Positions 9,284 to 19,046 are shown, counted from the stretch's first letter. The stretch: 64,000 bases of DNA from Kluyvera cryocrescens NBRC 102467 (GCF_001571285.1 NZ_BCTM01000026.1:1-64000); one strand, 5' to 3'. The notes: a model not told the origin generated them from the sequence alone. Numbers and translations are program-made.

Positions 9284-9309
9284 GCCCGATGGCGCTGCGC
9301 CTATCGGGC
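9284..9309. repeat. REP-type palindrome between rhaA and rhaD
   Basis: GCCCGAT (9284-9290) and ATCGGGC (9303-9309) flank GGCGCTGCGCCT, giving a typical REP stem-loop in the 114-bp rhaA-rhaD gap. Confidence 0.75.
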
Positions 9310-9371
9310 CGACAATTTTGATGGTTTCGTTGACCGGATACGGTGTTGCCACCTCCGGCGAATGCGCGTCG

Positions 9372-10631
9372 TTATTTACGTTTGCTCAGAATCTCTTTCT
9401 CGTAGCCGCGCACGCTTTCCAGCCACTGGCTGCCCGCCGGAGTGTCATTGCGCTGGCAATACATTTCCCATACGGCTTGCCACGGCAGACATTTCTGTTC
9501 TTCCAGCAGCGCCAGACGCGCGGTGTAGTCGCCAGAGGCTTCCAGTTGGCGCAGTTCAGCGGTGGGTTCCAGCAGCGCGCGCAGCAGGGCTTTCTTCATG
9601 TTGCGAGTACCGATGACCCATGCCGCGATACGGTTGATAGAGGCGTCGAAGAAGTCGAGGCCGATGTGGACGCGGTCAAACAGGTCGTGGCGGATGATTT
9701 CGCTGGCGATGGCCTGCGTTTCATCATCCAGCAGTACTACGTGGTCGCTGTCCCAGCGTACCGGGCGGCTCACGTGCAGCAGCAGGCGAGGGACGTACAG
9801 CATGGCGGCGGAGATTTTGTCGGAGATCACTTCTGTTGGGTGGAAGTGGCCGGCATCCAGGCACAGTGCGGTTTGACGGCTGGTGGCGTAGCCCATATAG
9901 AATTCGTTGGAGCCGACGGTATAGCTTTCCGCGCCGATACCGAACAGTTTGCTTTCCACTGCGTCGATGTGGTGCGCCGGATTGAGTTTTTCGCTGATCA
10001 CTTCATCCAGCGCCGCAGCCAGACGCTGGCGAGGTGCCAGACGGTCAACGGTGACGTCTTTCATGCCGTCCGGGATCCAGATGTTCATCACCGATGGTGT
10101 ACCCAGTTGCTCGCCAAAATAGGCCGATACGCGGCGGCTGGCTTTGCAGTGGTCAATCCAGAACTGACGAATTTTGGGATCGGCATGAGACAGAGTAAAG
10201 CCATCGGCGCTCAGCGGATGTGAGAAGCATGACGGGTTAAAGTCGAGGCCCAGCTTGTGTTTTTTCGCCCACTCCACCCAGTTTTTAAAGTGCTCAGGTT
10301 TGATTTTGTCGCGCGCAACCGGGGTATCCGACTCCAGATAGATAGCATGCAGGTTCAGACGCTTTGGCCCAGGGATGAGGCTCAGCGCCTGCTCCAGATC
10401 GGCGCGCAGCTCGGTGGCGTTGCGCGCTTTGCCCGGGTAGTTACCGGTCGCCTGAATGCCACCCGTTAAATTGCCTTCTGGATTTTCAAACCCCGCGACG
10501 TCATCACCCTGCCAGCAGTGCATCGATACAGGTAAACGGTCGAGCTGGCGTAACGCTTCTTCGACGTCAATACCGACGGCGGCATAGCGCTGTTTCGCGA
10601 GTTCCCAGGCTTGGTCAAGTTGAGTGGTCAT
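9372..10631 (-). CDS. rhaA: L-rhamnose isomerase RhaA
   Basis: RhaA converts L-rhamnose to L-rhamnulose in the cytoplasm. The 419-residue product starting [14 protein letters not shown] aligns over its full length with the 419-residue E. coli enzyme. Metal- and substrate-binding segments [30 protein letters not shown] and [12 protein letters not shown] are present. I chose the ATG at 10631, which overlaps the rhaB stop codon by 4 nt and has AGGAG 8 nt upstream. A TTG two codons earlier would give a less typical start. It is the second gene of the rhaBAD operon. Confidence 0.97.
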   Translation of the reverse strand: MTTQLDQAWELAKQRYAAVGIDVEEALRQLDRLPVSMHCWQGDDVAGFENPEGNLTGGIQATGNYPGKARNATELRADLEQALSLIPGPKRLNLHAIYLESDTPVARDKIKPEHFKNWVEWAKKHKLGLDFNPSCFSHPLSADGFTLSHADPKIRQFWIDHCKASRRVSAYFGEQLGTPSVMNIWIPDGMKDVTVDRLAPRQRLAAALDEVISEKLNPAHHIDAVESKLFGIGAESYTVGSNEFYMGYATSRQTALCLDAGHFHPTEVISDKISAAMLYVPRLLLHVSRPVRWDSDHVVLLDDETQAIASEIIRHDLFDRVHIGLDFFDASINRIAAWVIGTRNMKKALLRALLEPTAELRQLEASGDYTARLALLEEQKCLPWQAVWEMYCQRNDTPAGSQWLESVRGYEKEILSKRK

Positions 10632-12097
10632 GCGCAAAGCTCCTTTGTCTGTCGTTGTTGCTGAAACTGCGCAACGTAGCGGGCAATTTCATGGTCTGGA
10701 TTAGGGGTAAAGGTGGTGAGGCCGTAGTTACCGGTGACCACCTTGCGGAAATCGTCGACGTTGGACAGCTCGTCCAGCGTCATTAATTGGATGCCGATGT
10801 TGCCGAGCGTCGAGGCTTCAATCGGACCGGCGACCACGGTAATACCGCAGGCATCGGCACACAGCTGATTGAGCAGTTGGTTCTGGCAGCCGCCGCCGAC
10901 AATATGCAGCCGGCTGAACGGTTTACCGCGTAGCTGCGCGAGCTCCTGCAGTACGTCGGCGTAGAGCAGTGCGAGGCTGTCGAAAATGCAGCGCGCGAGC
11001 TCAGCCGCAGTGGCTGGAACCGGCTGGGCGGTTTCACGACAGGCAGCCTGAATTTCTGCGCTCATGTTTTCCGGGTTGATAAAGCGGTCATCGTTTGGCG
11101 CGATCAGGCTGCGACAGGTTGGCAGCGCCGCCGTTTCGGCAATCAGTTCCGGGAGGTCGCTGATATTTTGTTCTTTCAGAACGCGCTGCAGCAGCCACAG
11201 ACCCATGATATTTTTCAGCACCCGGTAGCGGCCTTCTGCGCCGCCTTCGTTGGTGATGTTGGCGCGCTGCGCCTGTTCGCTGGTGTAGGGGTGCTTACTT
11301 TCAAAGCCCATCAGCGACCAGGTGCCGGAAGAGAGATAGGCGGCATCGGCGTTAGCCAGCGGCGAGGCAATCACGGCGCTGGCGGTATCATGGCTGGCGA
11401 CGGCAACGACTGGGATTTGATTTCCCTGTGGGCAGATCCAATGGCCAACCACGTTGCCTGGATGGGTTGGCGTGCCAAACCATGACGCCGGCGCGCCGGT
11501 CCAGTTCAGCAGATCCTCATCCCAGTTATCGCTGTCGATATTGATAAGCTGTGTGGTGGTGGCGTTGGTGTATTCCCAGTTCATTTTGCCGGTCAGGCGA
11601 TAGCCGAAATAGTCAGGAATCAGCAACGCATGAGCGGCCTGTGCCACTAACGCCGGCTGCTGTTCAACGAGAGCGCGCAGCTGGTACAGCGTATTAAACG
11701 GTAGGAACTGAATGCCGCTGCGGCGGTAGATATCAGCTTTACCCAGTTGGTCTATGGCGATGGCCATCATGCCGTCGGTGCGGCTATCGCGGTACGATAC
11801 CGGCAGCCCAACTCGCTGACCTTGTTTGTCCAGCAGTACGTAGTCCACGCCCCAGGTATCAATACCGATACTGTCGATAAGAATGCCTTCATCGCACACT
11901 TTATTGAGTCCGATACGAATTTCGGCTTCCAGTCCGTCGATGTCCCAGGTCTCAAAACAATCCTGTTTATGCAGGTTGTTTACGAAACGGTGGATTTCGC
12001 GCAGTGACAGCGAACGCTTCGCGGCATCAAAGCGCGCCAGCATTACACGTCCGCTTGAGGCGCCTAAATCGACGGCCACACAATGGCGAAAAGTCAT
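10628..12097 (-). CDS. rhaB: Rhamnulokinase RhaB
   Basis: RhaB is an FGGY-family kinase that phosphorylates L-rhamnulose at C1 using ATP. From the ATG at 12097 the product is 489 residues, equal to E. coli RhaB, and begins [20 protein letters not shown], the N-terminal phosphate-binding loop. [15 protein letters not shown] and the C-terminal [19 protein letters not shown] are the substrate and adenosine-binding blocks. GAAGGA lies upstream of this ATG; an upstream in-frame start would add eight residues without homologous sequence. It is the promoter-proximal gene of the operon. Confidence 0.97.
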   Translation of the reverse strand: MTFRHCVAVDLGASSGRVMLARFDAAKRSLSLREIHRFVNNLHKQDCFETWDIDGLEAEIRIGLNKVCDEGILIDSIGIDTWGVDYVLLDKQGQRVGLPVSYRDSRTDGMMAIAIDQLGKADIYRRSGIQFLPFNTLYQLRALVEQQPALVAQAAHALLIPDYFGYRLTGKMNWEYTNATTTQLINIDSDNWDEDLLNWTGAPASWFGTPTHPGNVVGHWICPQGNQIPVVAVASHDTASAVIASPLANADAAYLSSGTWSLMGFESKHPYTSEQAQRANITNEGGAEGRYRVLKNIMGLWLLQRVLKEQNISDLPELIAETAALPTCRSLIAPNDDRFINPENMSAEIQAACRETAQPVPATAAELARCIFDSLALLYADVLQELAQLRGKPFSRLHIVGGGCQNQLLNQLCADACGITVVAGPIEASTLGNIGIQLMTLDELSNVDDFRKVVTGNYGLTTFTPNPDHEIARYVAQFQQQRQTKELCA

Positions 12098-12121
12098 GGT
12101 AAGAGTCCTTCTATGAGTCAT

Positions 12122-12226
12122 TACCGCTCAGTCTAGAAAAAGGGCAATGACACAACCTTCTCGCCACTGACAGGCGCAATAGGGCGCTGGCAAGAAAGCA
12201 AAGATGAACGTGAGGGAGTTCACAAA
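12122..12226 (-). promoter_or_regulatory. rhaBAD promoter with RhaS and CRP sites
   Basis: Read on the minus strand, a -10 TAGACT lies at 12135-12130. Two RhaS-type half-sites lie upstream at 12155-12174 (contains CTGTCAGTGGCGAGAAGG) and 12188-12206 (contains CTTTGCTTTCTTGCCA). They closely resemble the E. coli rhaI1/rhaI2 pair. A CRP site GTGA-N6-TCAC is centred at about 12216.5, roughly 119 bp upstream of the rhaB ATG, as in E. coli. The -35 region is poor, as expected for an activator-dependent promoter. Confidence 0.85.
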
Positions 12227-12254
12227 TTCCTGCGATGGGGCTGCTTTCGGGGGG

Positions 12255-12367
12255 TGTGATGGTGACCGCATTTCCCGATCTTTCCGGCTGTTTCTTGAAA
12301 AAACGACCGGGTTTGCGCGCTTTAGTGTCAAAACGTCAAGGTCAGATCTCTCATCGGATATTACTAT
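12255..12367 (+). promoter_or_regulatory. rhaSR promoter with CRP-like and RhaR sites
   Basis: TGTGATGGTGACCGCA (12255-12270) matches the E. coli rhaSR CRP region. RhaR-type half-sites are seen at 12287-12303 (GCTGTTTCTTGAAAAAA) and 12325-12343 (GTGTCAAAACGTCAAGGTC). A -10 TACTAT is at 12362-12367. With the rhaBAD promoter, this explains the 303-bp gap 12098-12400. Confidence 0.75.
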
Positions 12368-12400
12368 CCTGATAACTTTTCTCATCTGTCGGGAGTCGTT

Positions 12401-13237
12401 ATGACCGTACTACATAGTGTGGATTTCTTCTCATCAGGTCACTTGCCGGTTGCTATTGAACCACGACTTCCACAGGGCGCATTTCCTGAGCATCACCATG
12501 ATTTCAATGAAATTGTTATCGTTGAGCATGGGTCTGGTATTCATGTATTTAATGGTCAACCGCATACCATTTGTGGGGGAACGGTTTGCTTTGTTCGCGA
12601 CTTTGATCGGCACCTGTATGAACACACCGATAACTTGTGTCTGACGAATGTGTTGTATCGCGCGCCGGATGCCTTCCAGTTCTTGTCAGGTCTCAACAAA
12701 TTACTGCCGCAGGAGCAGGATGGTCACTATCCTTCCCATTGGCGCGTAAACCAGAACACGTTGCAGCAGGTGAGGGCGATTGTCAGCCAGATGGAAGAGG
12801 TGAAAGACAGCACCGATATGATGTCGCTGGCTAACCGTGAAATCCTGTTTATGCAGCTATTGGTATTGCTGCGTAAAGGCAGCCAGGAACAAGGGGCTGA
12901 GGATAATGATGCACGTCTGAACCAACTGATGGCCTGGCTAGAGGAGCATTATGCGGAGGAGGTGTGCTGGGAAGGGCTAGCAGACAGCTTTTCGCTGTCT
13001 CTGCGAACGCTGCATCGGCAGTTGAAGCACTGCACCGGCCTCACGCCGCAGCGCTACCTCAACCGTTTACGTCTGATTAAGGCTCGTCACCTGCTGCGCC
13101 ACAGCGATGAAAGTGTGACCGATATCGCCTATCGCTGCGGCTTTGGTGACAGCAACCATTTCTCGACGCTGTTCCGCCGTGAATTTAACTGGTCGCCGCG
13201 CGATATCCGCCAGGGGCGGGATACGATGCTTCAGTAA
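12401..13237 (+). CDS. rhaS: Transcriptional activator RhaS (AraC/XylS family)
   Basis: The 278-residue RhaS has an N-terminal cupin-like L-rhamnose-binding domain ([22 protein letters not shown] near residues 30-55). The C-terminal double helix-turn-helix domain runs from about residue 175, and its second helix block is [24 protein letters not shown]. It activates rhaBAD and rhaT when rhamnose is bound. The ATG is preceded by GGGAG. It is the first gene of rhaSR, divergent from rhaB, and uses the shared 303-bp regulatory region. Confidence 0.96.
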   Translation: MTVLHSVDFFSSGHLPVAIEPRLPQGAFPEHHHDFNEIVIVEHGSGIHVFNGQPHTICGGTVCFVRDFDRHLYEHTDNLCLTNVLYRAPDAFQFLSGLNKLLPQEQDGHYPSHWRVNQNTLQQVRAIVSQMEEVKDSTDMMSLANREILFMQLLVLLRKGSQEQGAEDNDARLNQLMAWLEEHYAEEVCWEGLADSFSLSLRTLHRQLKHCTGLTPQRYLNRLRLIKARHLLRHSDESVTDIAYRCGFGDSNHFSTLFRREFNWSPRDIRQGRDTMLQ

Positions 13238-13268
13238 CGCGAAGATAATCACCGTTTTTTACCTTAAA

Positions 13269-13297
13269 ACGGCTAATAATAAAGAGTTATTAGCCGT
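13269..13297 (+). repeat. 11-bp perfect stem-loop between rhaS and rhaR
   Basis: ACGGCTAATAA (13269-13279) and TTATTAGCCGT (13287-13297) form a perfect 11-bp stem with a 7-nt loop, TAAAGAG. The GAGG ribosome-binding site of rhaR begins at the next base (13298). The structure could limit ribosome access or read-through to rhaR. There is no T tract for termination. Confidence 0.6.
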
Positions 13298-13308
13298 GAG
13301 GTATCCGC

Positions 13309-14157
13309 GTGTCAGGTCAGCTAATCCTTCGAAAATCCGACTTTTTTGCCAGCCCGACGCAGGCCGTTGCGGTAGCTGACCGCTATCCGCAGAATGTGTT
13401 TGCTGAACACACCCATGATTTTTGCGAATTGGTGATGGTCTGGCGTGGCAACGGGTTGCACATTCTGAACGACCGCCCTTATCGCATTACCCGCGGCGAT
13501 CTCTTTTACATCCGCGCGGAAGATAAGCACTCCTACGCTTCCGTCAACGACCTGGTTTTACAGAATATCATCTACTGTCCGGAGCGTTTAAAGCTCAACG
13601 TTGACTGGATTTCCCATATTCCAGGGCTGCATGGATCGCACTGGGCGCCGCACTGGCGTATCGGTAGCACCGGTATGGCTCAGGCGCGGCAGATCATGAC
13701 CCAACTGGAGCAGGAGAGCCGCAAAGACGATGCGCTGGCCAATGAGATGTCCGAGCTATTGTTTGCTCAACTGGTGGTCTGTCTCACCCGCTATCGTTAC
13801 GCAACGGATAACCAGGCGGCGACGCAAAGCGAGGCACTGCTGGACAAGCTGCTGACGGTGCTGGCGGGAAGCCTCAACCGCCCCTTCGCCCTGGATGCAT
13901 TTTGTGAACAGCAGGGGTGCAGCGAACGCACGCTGCGCCAGCAGTTTCGTAGCCAGACCGGGATGACGGTAAACCACTATCTGCGACAGCTTCGGATATG
14001 CCATGCGCAGTACCTGCTGCAGCACACCGAAATGTTAATTGGCGAAGTGGCGATGCAGTGCGGTTTTGAAGACAGTAACTATTTTTCCGTGGTGTTTAAC
14101 CGGGAAATTGGCGTTACGCCGGGGCAGTGGCGGCAGCGCAGTCGCGTTGCCGCCTAA
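13309..14157 (+). CDS. rhaR: Transcriptional activator RhaR (AraC/XylS family)
   Basis: RhaR activates rhaSR in response to L-rhamnose. The 282-residue product from GTG at 13309 has the sensor block [22 protein letters not shown]. The C-terminal DNA-binding region ends with [30 protein letters not shown]. The start is preceded by GAGG at 13298-13301. Some E. coli annotations give a longer N-terminus (about 312 residues), which has no counterpart here. The gene ends 4 bp from the convergent rhaT stop codon with no terminator visible between them. Confidence 0.95.
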   Translation: MSGQLILRKSDFFASPTQAVAVADRYPQNVFAEHTHDFCELVMVWRGNGLHILNDRPYRITRGDLFYIRAEDKHSYASVNDLVLQNIIYCPERLKLNVDWISHIPGLHGSHWAPHWRIGSTGMAQARQIMTQLEQESRKDDALANEMSELLFAQLVVCLTRYRYATDNQAATQSEALLDKLLTVLAGSLNRPFALDAFCEQQGCSERTLRQQFRSQTGMTVNHYLRQLRICHAQYLLQHTEMLIGEVAMQCGFEDSNYFSVVFNREIGVTPGQWRQRSRVAA

Positions 14158-14161
14158 GTAC

Positions 14162-15196
14162 TTAACTCGCCATACCTAAGCCAACAATGTTGGCGGCGAT
14201 GATAATGACTACGCAGCCGAGGCTCAGGACGCTGACGGGGCGAATGCCGGCGTTTTTCCACTCTTTTAATACCAACCCGACCAACCCACCGCACAATACG
14301 TAGAAGCTCATGTGCAGCATCCAGCTCATGTAGTCATACTGCGCGGGAATACTGGCGTGGCCCCAGGCGTAGAAGAAGAACTGGAGATACCACATTAATC
14401 CGCCCAGCGCTGACAGCAGAATATTGCTGACAATAAGTGGTTTTGCCAGCGAGAAGTCTGCTTTTATCGACAGATTTTTGACTTTTGCCAGACGAATGAA
14501 GCAGAAGCCAAGGTTGACCAGCGCGCCGCCGCCCATAATCACCACGTAGCTCGGTAAGGCGGTATACAGGGGATCGACGCCTAATGCGGCGGCGGCTTCA
14601 TGCATCGGTTTGGCGGCGTTCATCGCAAAGGACATCCCGGCGGAAAAGAAGCCGCACATCACGGCCAGCACCAGCCCTTTCTTGAGGTTAAACTCTTCTG
14701 CTTTGATCCCCATTTTACGTTCTTTCAGCTGTCCCGCCCGGGTTACGATCCCGACGCCAACGACTGCAACCAGCACGCCAAGCAGCGTCATCTGGCCACC
14801 TTTCGTGTGGATGAGTACGCCAAACTGGCCGTTAATTATCGGGGTGAGTAGGGTACCGACAATCAGCGTGATACCGATGGCAATACCGATGCCCATCGAC
14901 ATGCCGAGATAACGCATGGTCAGACCATAGTTGATGTTACCAATCCCCCACATGGCGCCGAATAAGAACACCGGTAGCAGCGTAGCAGCGCTAAAAGAGT
15001 GGTAGTAAGCCCAAAAGTCGGGCAGCAGTAAGGCGCTGATTACCCAGGGAAGCAATATCCAGGAGACAATCCCGCCGATAGACCACATGGTTTCCCATGA
15101 CCATTGCTGAACTTTCTTGAACGGAGCATAGAAACAGGCTGCACTGGCCGCACCTATCAAATGCCAAAAAATACCCATCGTAATTGCATGGTTCAT
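14162..15196 (-). CDS. rhaT: L-rhamnose/H+ symporter RhaT
   Basis: RhaT is an inner-membrane proton symporter for L-rhamnose with about ten hydrophobic segments. From the ATG at 15196 the 344-residue product begins [20 protein letters not shown] and aligns without gaps with the 344-residue E. coli protein. An upstream in-frame ATG (15211) overlaps the GAGG ribosome-binding site and is unlikely to be used. It coexists here with an ABC importer in the same regulon, so the cell has two rhamnose entry routes. Confidence 0.96.
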   Translation of the reverse strand: MNHAITMGIFWHLIGAASAACFYAPFKKVQQWSWETMWSIGGIVSWILLPWVISALLLPDFWAYYHSFSAATLLPVFLFGAMWGIGNINYGLTMRYLGMSMGIGIAIGITLIVGTLLTPIINGQFGVLIHTKGGQMTLLGVLVAVVGVGIVTRAGQLKERKMGIKAEEFNLKKGLVLAVMCGFFSAGMSFAMNAAKPMHEAAAALGVDPLYTALPSYVVIMGGGALVNLGFCFIRLAKVKNLSIKADFSLAKPLIVSNILLSALGGLMWYLQFFFYAWGHASIPAQYDYMSWMLHMSFYVLCGGLVGLVLKEWKNAGIRPVSVLSLGCVVIIIAANIVGLGMAS

Positions 15197-15247
15197 TAAT
15201 TTTATCCTCATCCATTTTTATCGTACAAATCGTCTTCCAACGGGATG

Positions 15248-15318
15248 AGTGTAAAAATTAGTCAATTTTTTGACCTTCCAGCAGTTGCCATTCAGAAGGG
15301 AATTTTGGCAAGGAACGG
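15248..15318 (-). promoter_or_regulatory. rhaT promoter with candidate RhaS site
   Basis: On the minus strand, a half-site at 15273-15291 (ATGGCAACTGCTGGAAGGT) resembles the rhaBAD promoter-proximal RhaS half-site. A second TTGCCA-containing half-site is at 15306-15318. A -10 TACACT lies at 15253-15248. Spacing mirrors the rhaBAD promoter. Confidence 0.65.
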
Positions 15319-15391
15319 CGTAATCGGCTGTTCTTCCTCACAAAATACTAACCATAACGCATGGTTATATCCTTATAAAAACTACGGCATT

Positions 15392-15427
15392 GATAATCAT
15401 TTTCAATATCATTTAATTAACTATAAT
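15392..15427 (+). promoter_or_regulatory. sodA promoter with Fur box
   Basis: GATAATCATTTTCAATATC (15392-15410) is a good match to the 19-bp Fur box, and TATAAT (15422-15427) is the -10. The block is almost identical to the E. coli sodA promoter. Iron repression by Fur is expected. Confidence 0.85.
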
Positions 15428-15485
15428 GAACCAACTGATTACGCGGCGTTTACAGGTTTGCCGCCCGACAATAATGGAGATGATT

Positions 15486-16106
15486 ATGAGCTATACCCTG
15501 CCATCACTGCCTTATGCGTACGATGCCCTGGAACCGCACTTCGACAAACAGACGATGGAAATCCATCACAGCAAGCACCACCAGGCTTACGTGAACAACG
15601 CTAACGCAGCGCTGGAAAGCCTGCCGGAGTTCGCTTCCCTGTCTGCGGAAGAACTGATCGCGAAACTGGATCAGCTGCCGGCTGATAAGAAAACCGTTCT
15701 GCGTAACAACGCAGGTGGCCATGCTAACCATAGCTTCTTCTGGAAAGGCCTGAAAAAAGGCACCACCCTGCAGGGTGACCTGAAAGCAGCTATCGAGCGT
15801 GACTTCGGTTCCGTTGATAACTTCAAAGCTGAATTTGAAAAAGCAGCAGCGACCCGTTTCGGCTCCGGCTGGGCGTGGCTGGTGCTGAAAGGCGACAAAC
15901 TGGCTGTTGTTTCTACTGCTAACCAGGATTCCCCGCTGATGGGTGAAGCCGTTTCTGGCGCATCCGGTTTCCCAATCGTGGGTCTGGACGTGTGGGAGCA
16001 CGCTTACTACCTGAAGTTCCAGAACCGCCGTCCGGACTACATCAAAGAGTTCTGGAATGTGGTGAACTGGGACGAAGCCGCGGCACGTTTCGCAGCTAAA
16101 AAATAA
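15486..16106 (+). CDS. sodA: Superoxide dismutase [Mn] SodA
   Basis: SodA dismutates superoxide to hydrogen peroxide and oxygen in the cytoplasm. The 206-residue product begins [20 protein letters not shown] and has the usual length. Manganese ligands are the histidines in [12 protein letters not shown] and [11 protein letters not shown], plus the D and H of [18 protein letters not shown] chose the ATG at 15486 with GGAG 7 nt upstream. In-frame codons further upstream overlap the promoter. A terminator follows at 16129-16153. In E. coli kdgT lies between sodA and yiiM; it is absent here. Confidence 0.98.
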   Translation: MSYTLPSLPYAYDALEPHFDKQTMEIHHSKHHQAYVNNANAALESLPEFASLSAEELIAKLDQLPADKKTVLRNNAGGHANHSFFWKGLKKGTTLQGDLKAAIERDFGSVDNFKAEFEKAAATRFGSGWAWLVLKGDKLAVVSTANQDSPLMGEAVSGASGFPIVGLDVWEHAYYLKFQNRRPDYIKEFWNVVNWDEAAARFAAKK

Positions 16107-16128
16107 TTTGCATTGCCGGTCTGTAGAA

Positions 16129-16153
16129 GCGAGTCTGATGACTCGCTTTTTTT
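16129..16153 (+). terminator. sodA terminator
   Basis: GCGAGTC and GACTCGC form a 7-bp stem with loop TGAT, followed by seven T. Confidence 0.9.
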
Positions 16154-16175
16154 GTATCCGCGTAAGGAGCAGCAG

Positions 16176-16850
16176 ATGCATTATCCGGTTGACGTGTTCA
16201 TTGGCAAAATCCGCGATTACGACGGTAGCCGCCCAAGCGCTATCGCCAAAGTGCAGATAGACGGCGAGCTGGAACTCACCGATTTAGGGTTGCAGGGCGA
16301 TGAGCAGGCGGAAAAAAAGATTCACGGCGGTCCTGACCGCGCGCTATGCCATTATCCTCGCGAGCATTACGCCGAGTGGGCGCGAGATTTCCCGGAACAG
16401 GCCGCGCTCTTTTACGCGCCGGCATTTGGGGAAAACCTCTCAACGGAAGGCCTGACCGAACACAACGTCTTCATCGGGGATATTTACCGCTGGGGTGAGA
16501 CGCTGATTCAGGTCACACAACCGCGTTCTCCGTGTTTTAAGCTGAACTACCACTTTTCCATTAGCGACATGGCTTCGGTGATGCAAAACAGCGGCAAAAC
16601 GGGCTGGCTGTACCGCGTGATTGCGCCGGGTAACGTATCCAGCGATGCGCCGCTGGTGTTGGTGTCGCGTTTGAGCGATGTGTCAGTGCATGAGGCCGGT
16701 GTCATTGCCTGGTCGATGCCGTTTGATGATGACCAGTATCATCGGTTGCTGAGCGCGGCTGGGCTGTCGGTTAGCTGGAGCAGAACGATGCAAAAGCGTC
16801 GTTTAAGCGGCAAAATTGAGGATAATTCCCGAAGATTGTGGGGTAAATAG
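16176..16850 (+). CDS. yiiM: MOSC-domain protein YiiM (6-N-hydroxylaminopurine reductase)
   Basis: The 224-residue MOSC-domain molybdoenzyme equals E. coli YiiM in length. The family detoxifies N-hydroxylated base analogues. Conserved segments are LGLQGDEQAEKKIHGGPDRALCHYPREHY, AFGENLSTEGLTE and QPRSPCFKLNYHF; the cysteine in the last is the expected molybdenum ligand. AAGGAG precedes the ATG at 16176. A longer in-frame extension upstream runs through the sodA terminator and is rejected. It follows sodA on the same strand but is separated by that terminator, so it likely has its own weak promoter or depends on read-through. Confidence 0.93.
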   Translation: MHYPVDVFIGKIRDYDGSRPSAIAKVQIDGELELTDLGLQGDEQAEKKIHGGPDRALCHYPREHYAEWARDFPEQAALFYAPAFGENLSTEGLTEHNVFIGDIYRWGETLIQVTQPRSPCFKLNYHFSISDMASVMQNSGKTGWLYRVIAPGNVSSDAPLVLVSRLSDVSVHEAGVIAWSMPFDDDQYHRLLSAAGLSVSWSRTMQKRRLSGKIEDNSRRLWGK

Positions 16851-16887
16851 CTGGAGATTGCTCAACGCTAACGCTGGTGCAAGAACC

Positions 16888-16917
16888 CAAAAAATCGGCC
16901 TGCTGATGCAGGCCGAT
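16888..16917 (-). terminator. cpxRA terminator
   Basis: ATCGGCCTG (16894-16902) and CAGGCCGAT (16909-16917) form a 9-bp stem. On the minus strand six T follow, just after the cpxA stop codon. Confidence 0.9.
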
Positions 16918-16923
16918 AGTATT

Positions 16924-18297
16924 TTAGGTTCGCTTATACAGCGGTAGCCAGAGCGTTAATCGCAAACCACCCAGCGGGCTGTCGTCGGCTTTGACCCAAC
17001 CACGGTGCTGCTGGATCGCACTTTCGACAATCGCCAATCCCAGCCCCGTTCCACCCGACTCGCGATCGCGCGCCTCGTCGGTACGGTAAAACGGACGGAA
17101 GATTTGCTCTCTGTCGTCCGGGCTGACGCCAGGGCCATCATCGTCGACGTGGACGGTGATGCCGTCTTTATCGACCGAGAAGCTCACGGCAATTTTGGTG
17201 TGCGAATAGCGCAGCGCATTGCGGACGATGTTCTCCAGCGCGCTTTCCAGCGCATTCGGGTTACCGTACAGCGGCCATGGTCCTGGCGGATAATCAACGT
17301 TAAATGATTTACCCATCTGCTCCGCTTCAAATGCGGCGTTGTCCAGAACTTCACCCCACAGCTGGTTGGCTTTGAGCGTCTCGCTCAGCAGCGCATTCTT
17401 CTGCTGATTACGCGACATCACCAGCATATCGTTAATCATGCTATCGAGGCGCTGTGCTTCCGTTTCGATACGCTCAAGCTCTTTGCTCTCACCGTTGCGG
17501 CGGCGCAGCAGGGCGGTACCCAGCTGCAGGCGCGTTAGCGGCGTACGCAGTTCATGAGAGATATCAGAAAGCAGACGCTGCTGGGCAGTCATCATCTGTT
17601 CCAGCGCCATCACCATCTGGTTAAAGCTCGCGCCCGCCGCTAAAAACTCCTGCGGCCCCGACTCCAGTTCAGGATGCTGACGCAGGTTGCCCTGAGCCAC
17701 TTCATCGGCGGCGTTTTTCAGCTTACGCGCCGGTTTCGCCAGGCTCCACGCCAGCCACAGCAGCAGCGGTGCGCTGACCAGCATGGTGACGATCAGCAGT
17801 AACAGCGGCCGGTCGAACAGCAGGTTGATGAAATCAGACTGTGAGCTGCTGGCCGGACGAATCAGGTATAGCTGGTAGTTATCTTCGCCGTCGCGGATAG
17901 AAAAAGGCCCAACCAGCTCTACGCGGCCGTACTTTTTCTTCTGCGGATGATCGGAATTGTCAGACTGGCCGATAAAGTTACGGATAATCTGCATTTCGTT
18001 GCGTTCAGCGCCGATCAACCGGCCTTCGCTGGTGACCAGCAGCAGACGCTGGCCCGGCGGCGCCCATTTATCAATTGCGCGGAACAGTCGACGCCACCAC
18101 ATCAGATCGTTCGGAGGGTCGTTAGCCAGCTCTTCTTCAACGTGCTGCTCGATCATTAAACCCTGGCGCTGCTCGCTATCCAGCAGCTCCGTCATCTGGC
18201 GTGAGTCTAGCTTTGGCAGCATCAAAACCAGCATCAACACCAGCGCTAGCGTAAGCCAGAAGATGGCGAAGATGCGTGCGGTTAAACTTCCAATCAT
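16924..18297 (-). CDS. cpxA: Sensor histidine kinase CpxA
   Basis: CpxA is the inner-membrane sensor for envelope stress. The 457-residue product has the E. coli length. There is an N-terminal membrane helix (ARIFAIFWLTLALVLMLVLML), a periplasmic domain to about residue 160, a second helix (LLLLIVTMLVSAPLLLWLAW), a HAMP region and the phospho-acceptor block LLSDISHELRTPLTRLQLG (His near 248). ATP-binding boxes follow: ENIVRNALRYS, DDDGPGVSP and ESGGTGLGLAIV. Its start overlaps the cpxR stop by 4 nt, and a terminator follows. Confidence 0.97.
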   Translation of the reverse strand: MIGSLTARIFAIFWLTLALVLMLVLMLPKLDSRQMTELLDSEQRQGLMIEQHVEEELANDPPNDLMWWRRLFRAIDKWAPPGQRLLLVTSEGRLIGAERNEMQIIRNFIGQSDNSDHPQKKKYGRVELVGPFSIRDGEDNYQLYLIRPASSSQSDFINLLFDRPLLLLIVTMLVSAPLLLWLAWSLAKPARKLKNAADEVAQGNLRQHPELESGPQEFLAAGASFNQMVMALEQMMTAQQRLLSDISHELRTPLTRLQLGTALLRRRNGESKELERIETEAQRLDSMINDMLVMSRNQQKNALLSETLKANQLWGEVLDNAAFEAEQMGKSFNVDYPPGPWPLYGNPNALESALENIVRNALRYSHTKIAVSFSVDKDGITVHVDDDGPGVSPDDREQIFRPFYRTDEARDRESGGTGLGLAIVESAIQQHRGWVKADDSPLGGLRLTLWLPLYKRT

Positions 18298-18992
18298 GAA
18301 GCGGAGACCATCAGGTAGCCGCGGCCACGCAGGGTTTTAAACCATGGATGACCGTCCTTACGCTCAGGCAGCTTCCGGCGCAGGTTGGAAATGTGCATAT
18401 CAATGGCGCGGTCGAACGGTGTTAAGCGTTTACCCAGCACTTCCTGGCTTAGATGTTCGCGCGACACGACCTGACCCAGGTGCTGTGCGAGCAGATAAAG
18501 CAGGGTAAATTCGGTACCGGTCAGCTCCAGCGTCTGGCCATCAAAGCTGGCTTCCTGGCGGCCTGGATTGAGGCTAAGCGCATCCACTTCAACGGTTGGA
18601 GAACTGGAATCGCTATTTTGCTGCTGTTCGCTCCAGTGTGAACGGCGCAAAATAGCGCGTATACGTGCGACCAGCTCGCGATCGTTGAATGGTTTAGGCA
18701 AGTAGTCATCTGCGCCCAGTTCGAGGCCCAGAACGCGATCCAGCTCGCTTCCGCGCGCGGTCAACATAATGACGGGTGTCTGGTGTGTCTGTCGTAATTC
18801 TTTCAGCGTGTCGATACCGTTCTTTTTCGGCATCATCACGTCGAGTAAAAGTAGGTCGATGCTGTCATCAATCAGCGCTAACGCCTGTTCGCCATCGTGA
18901 GCGACCAGAACATTAAAGCCTTCCATATCAAGCAGTTCCTTGAGTAACGAAGTTAACTCTCGGTCATCATCAACTAACAAAATTTTATTCAT
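18294..18992 (-). CDS. cpxR: Response regulator CpxR
   Basis: The 232-residue OmpR-family regulator has a receiver domain with D-D near residues 8-9 and phospho-acceptor Asp in LLLLDVMMPKKNGI (about residue 51). The winged-helix DNA-binding domain is at the C-terminus (HLSQEVLGKRLTPFDRAIDMHISNLRRKL). It activates envelope protein-folding genes on phosphorylation by CpxA. It is divergent from cpxP with a CpxR box in the shared region, so it controls both directions. Confidence 0.97.
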   Translation of the reverse strand: MNKILLVDDDRELTSLLKELLDMEGFNVLVAHDGEQALALIDDSIDLLLLDVMMPKKNGIDTLKELRQTHQTPVIMLTARGSELDRVLGLELGADDYLPKPFNDRELVARIRAILRRSHWSEQQQNSDSSSPTVEVDALSLNPGRQEASFDGQTLELTGTEFTLLYLLAQHLGQVVSREHLSQEVLGKRLTPFDRAIDMHISNLRRKLPERKDGHPWFKTLRGRGYLMVSAS

Positions 18993-19046
18993 ATTTTAAT
19001 CCCTCCGAGGCAGAAATTACGTCATCAAGGCTTGCTAATCCATGAC

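Noticed and set aside
8895-10223. 442-codon open frame on the + strand opposite rhaD/rhaA
   Set aside because: Lies antisense to two strongly conserved genes, crosses their REP-containing gap, and shows no recognisable domain. It is a shadow of GC-rich coding sequence.
12128-12385. Open frame in the rhaB-rhaS intergenic region
   Set aside because: Covers the conserved RhaS, RhaR and CRP sites; no homology and no start signals.
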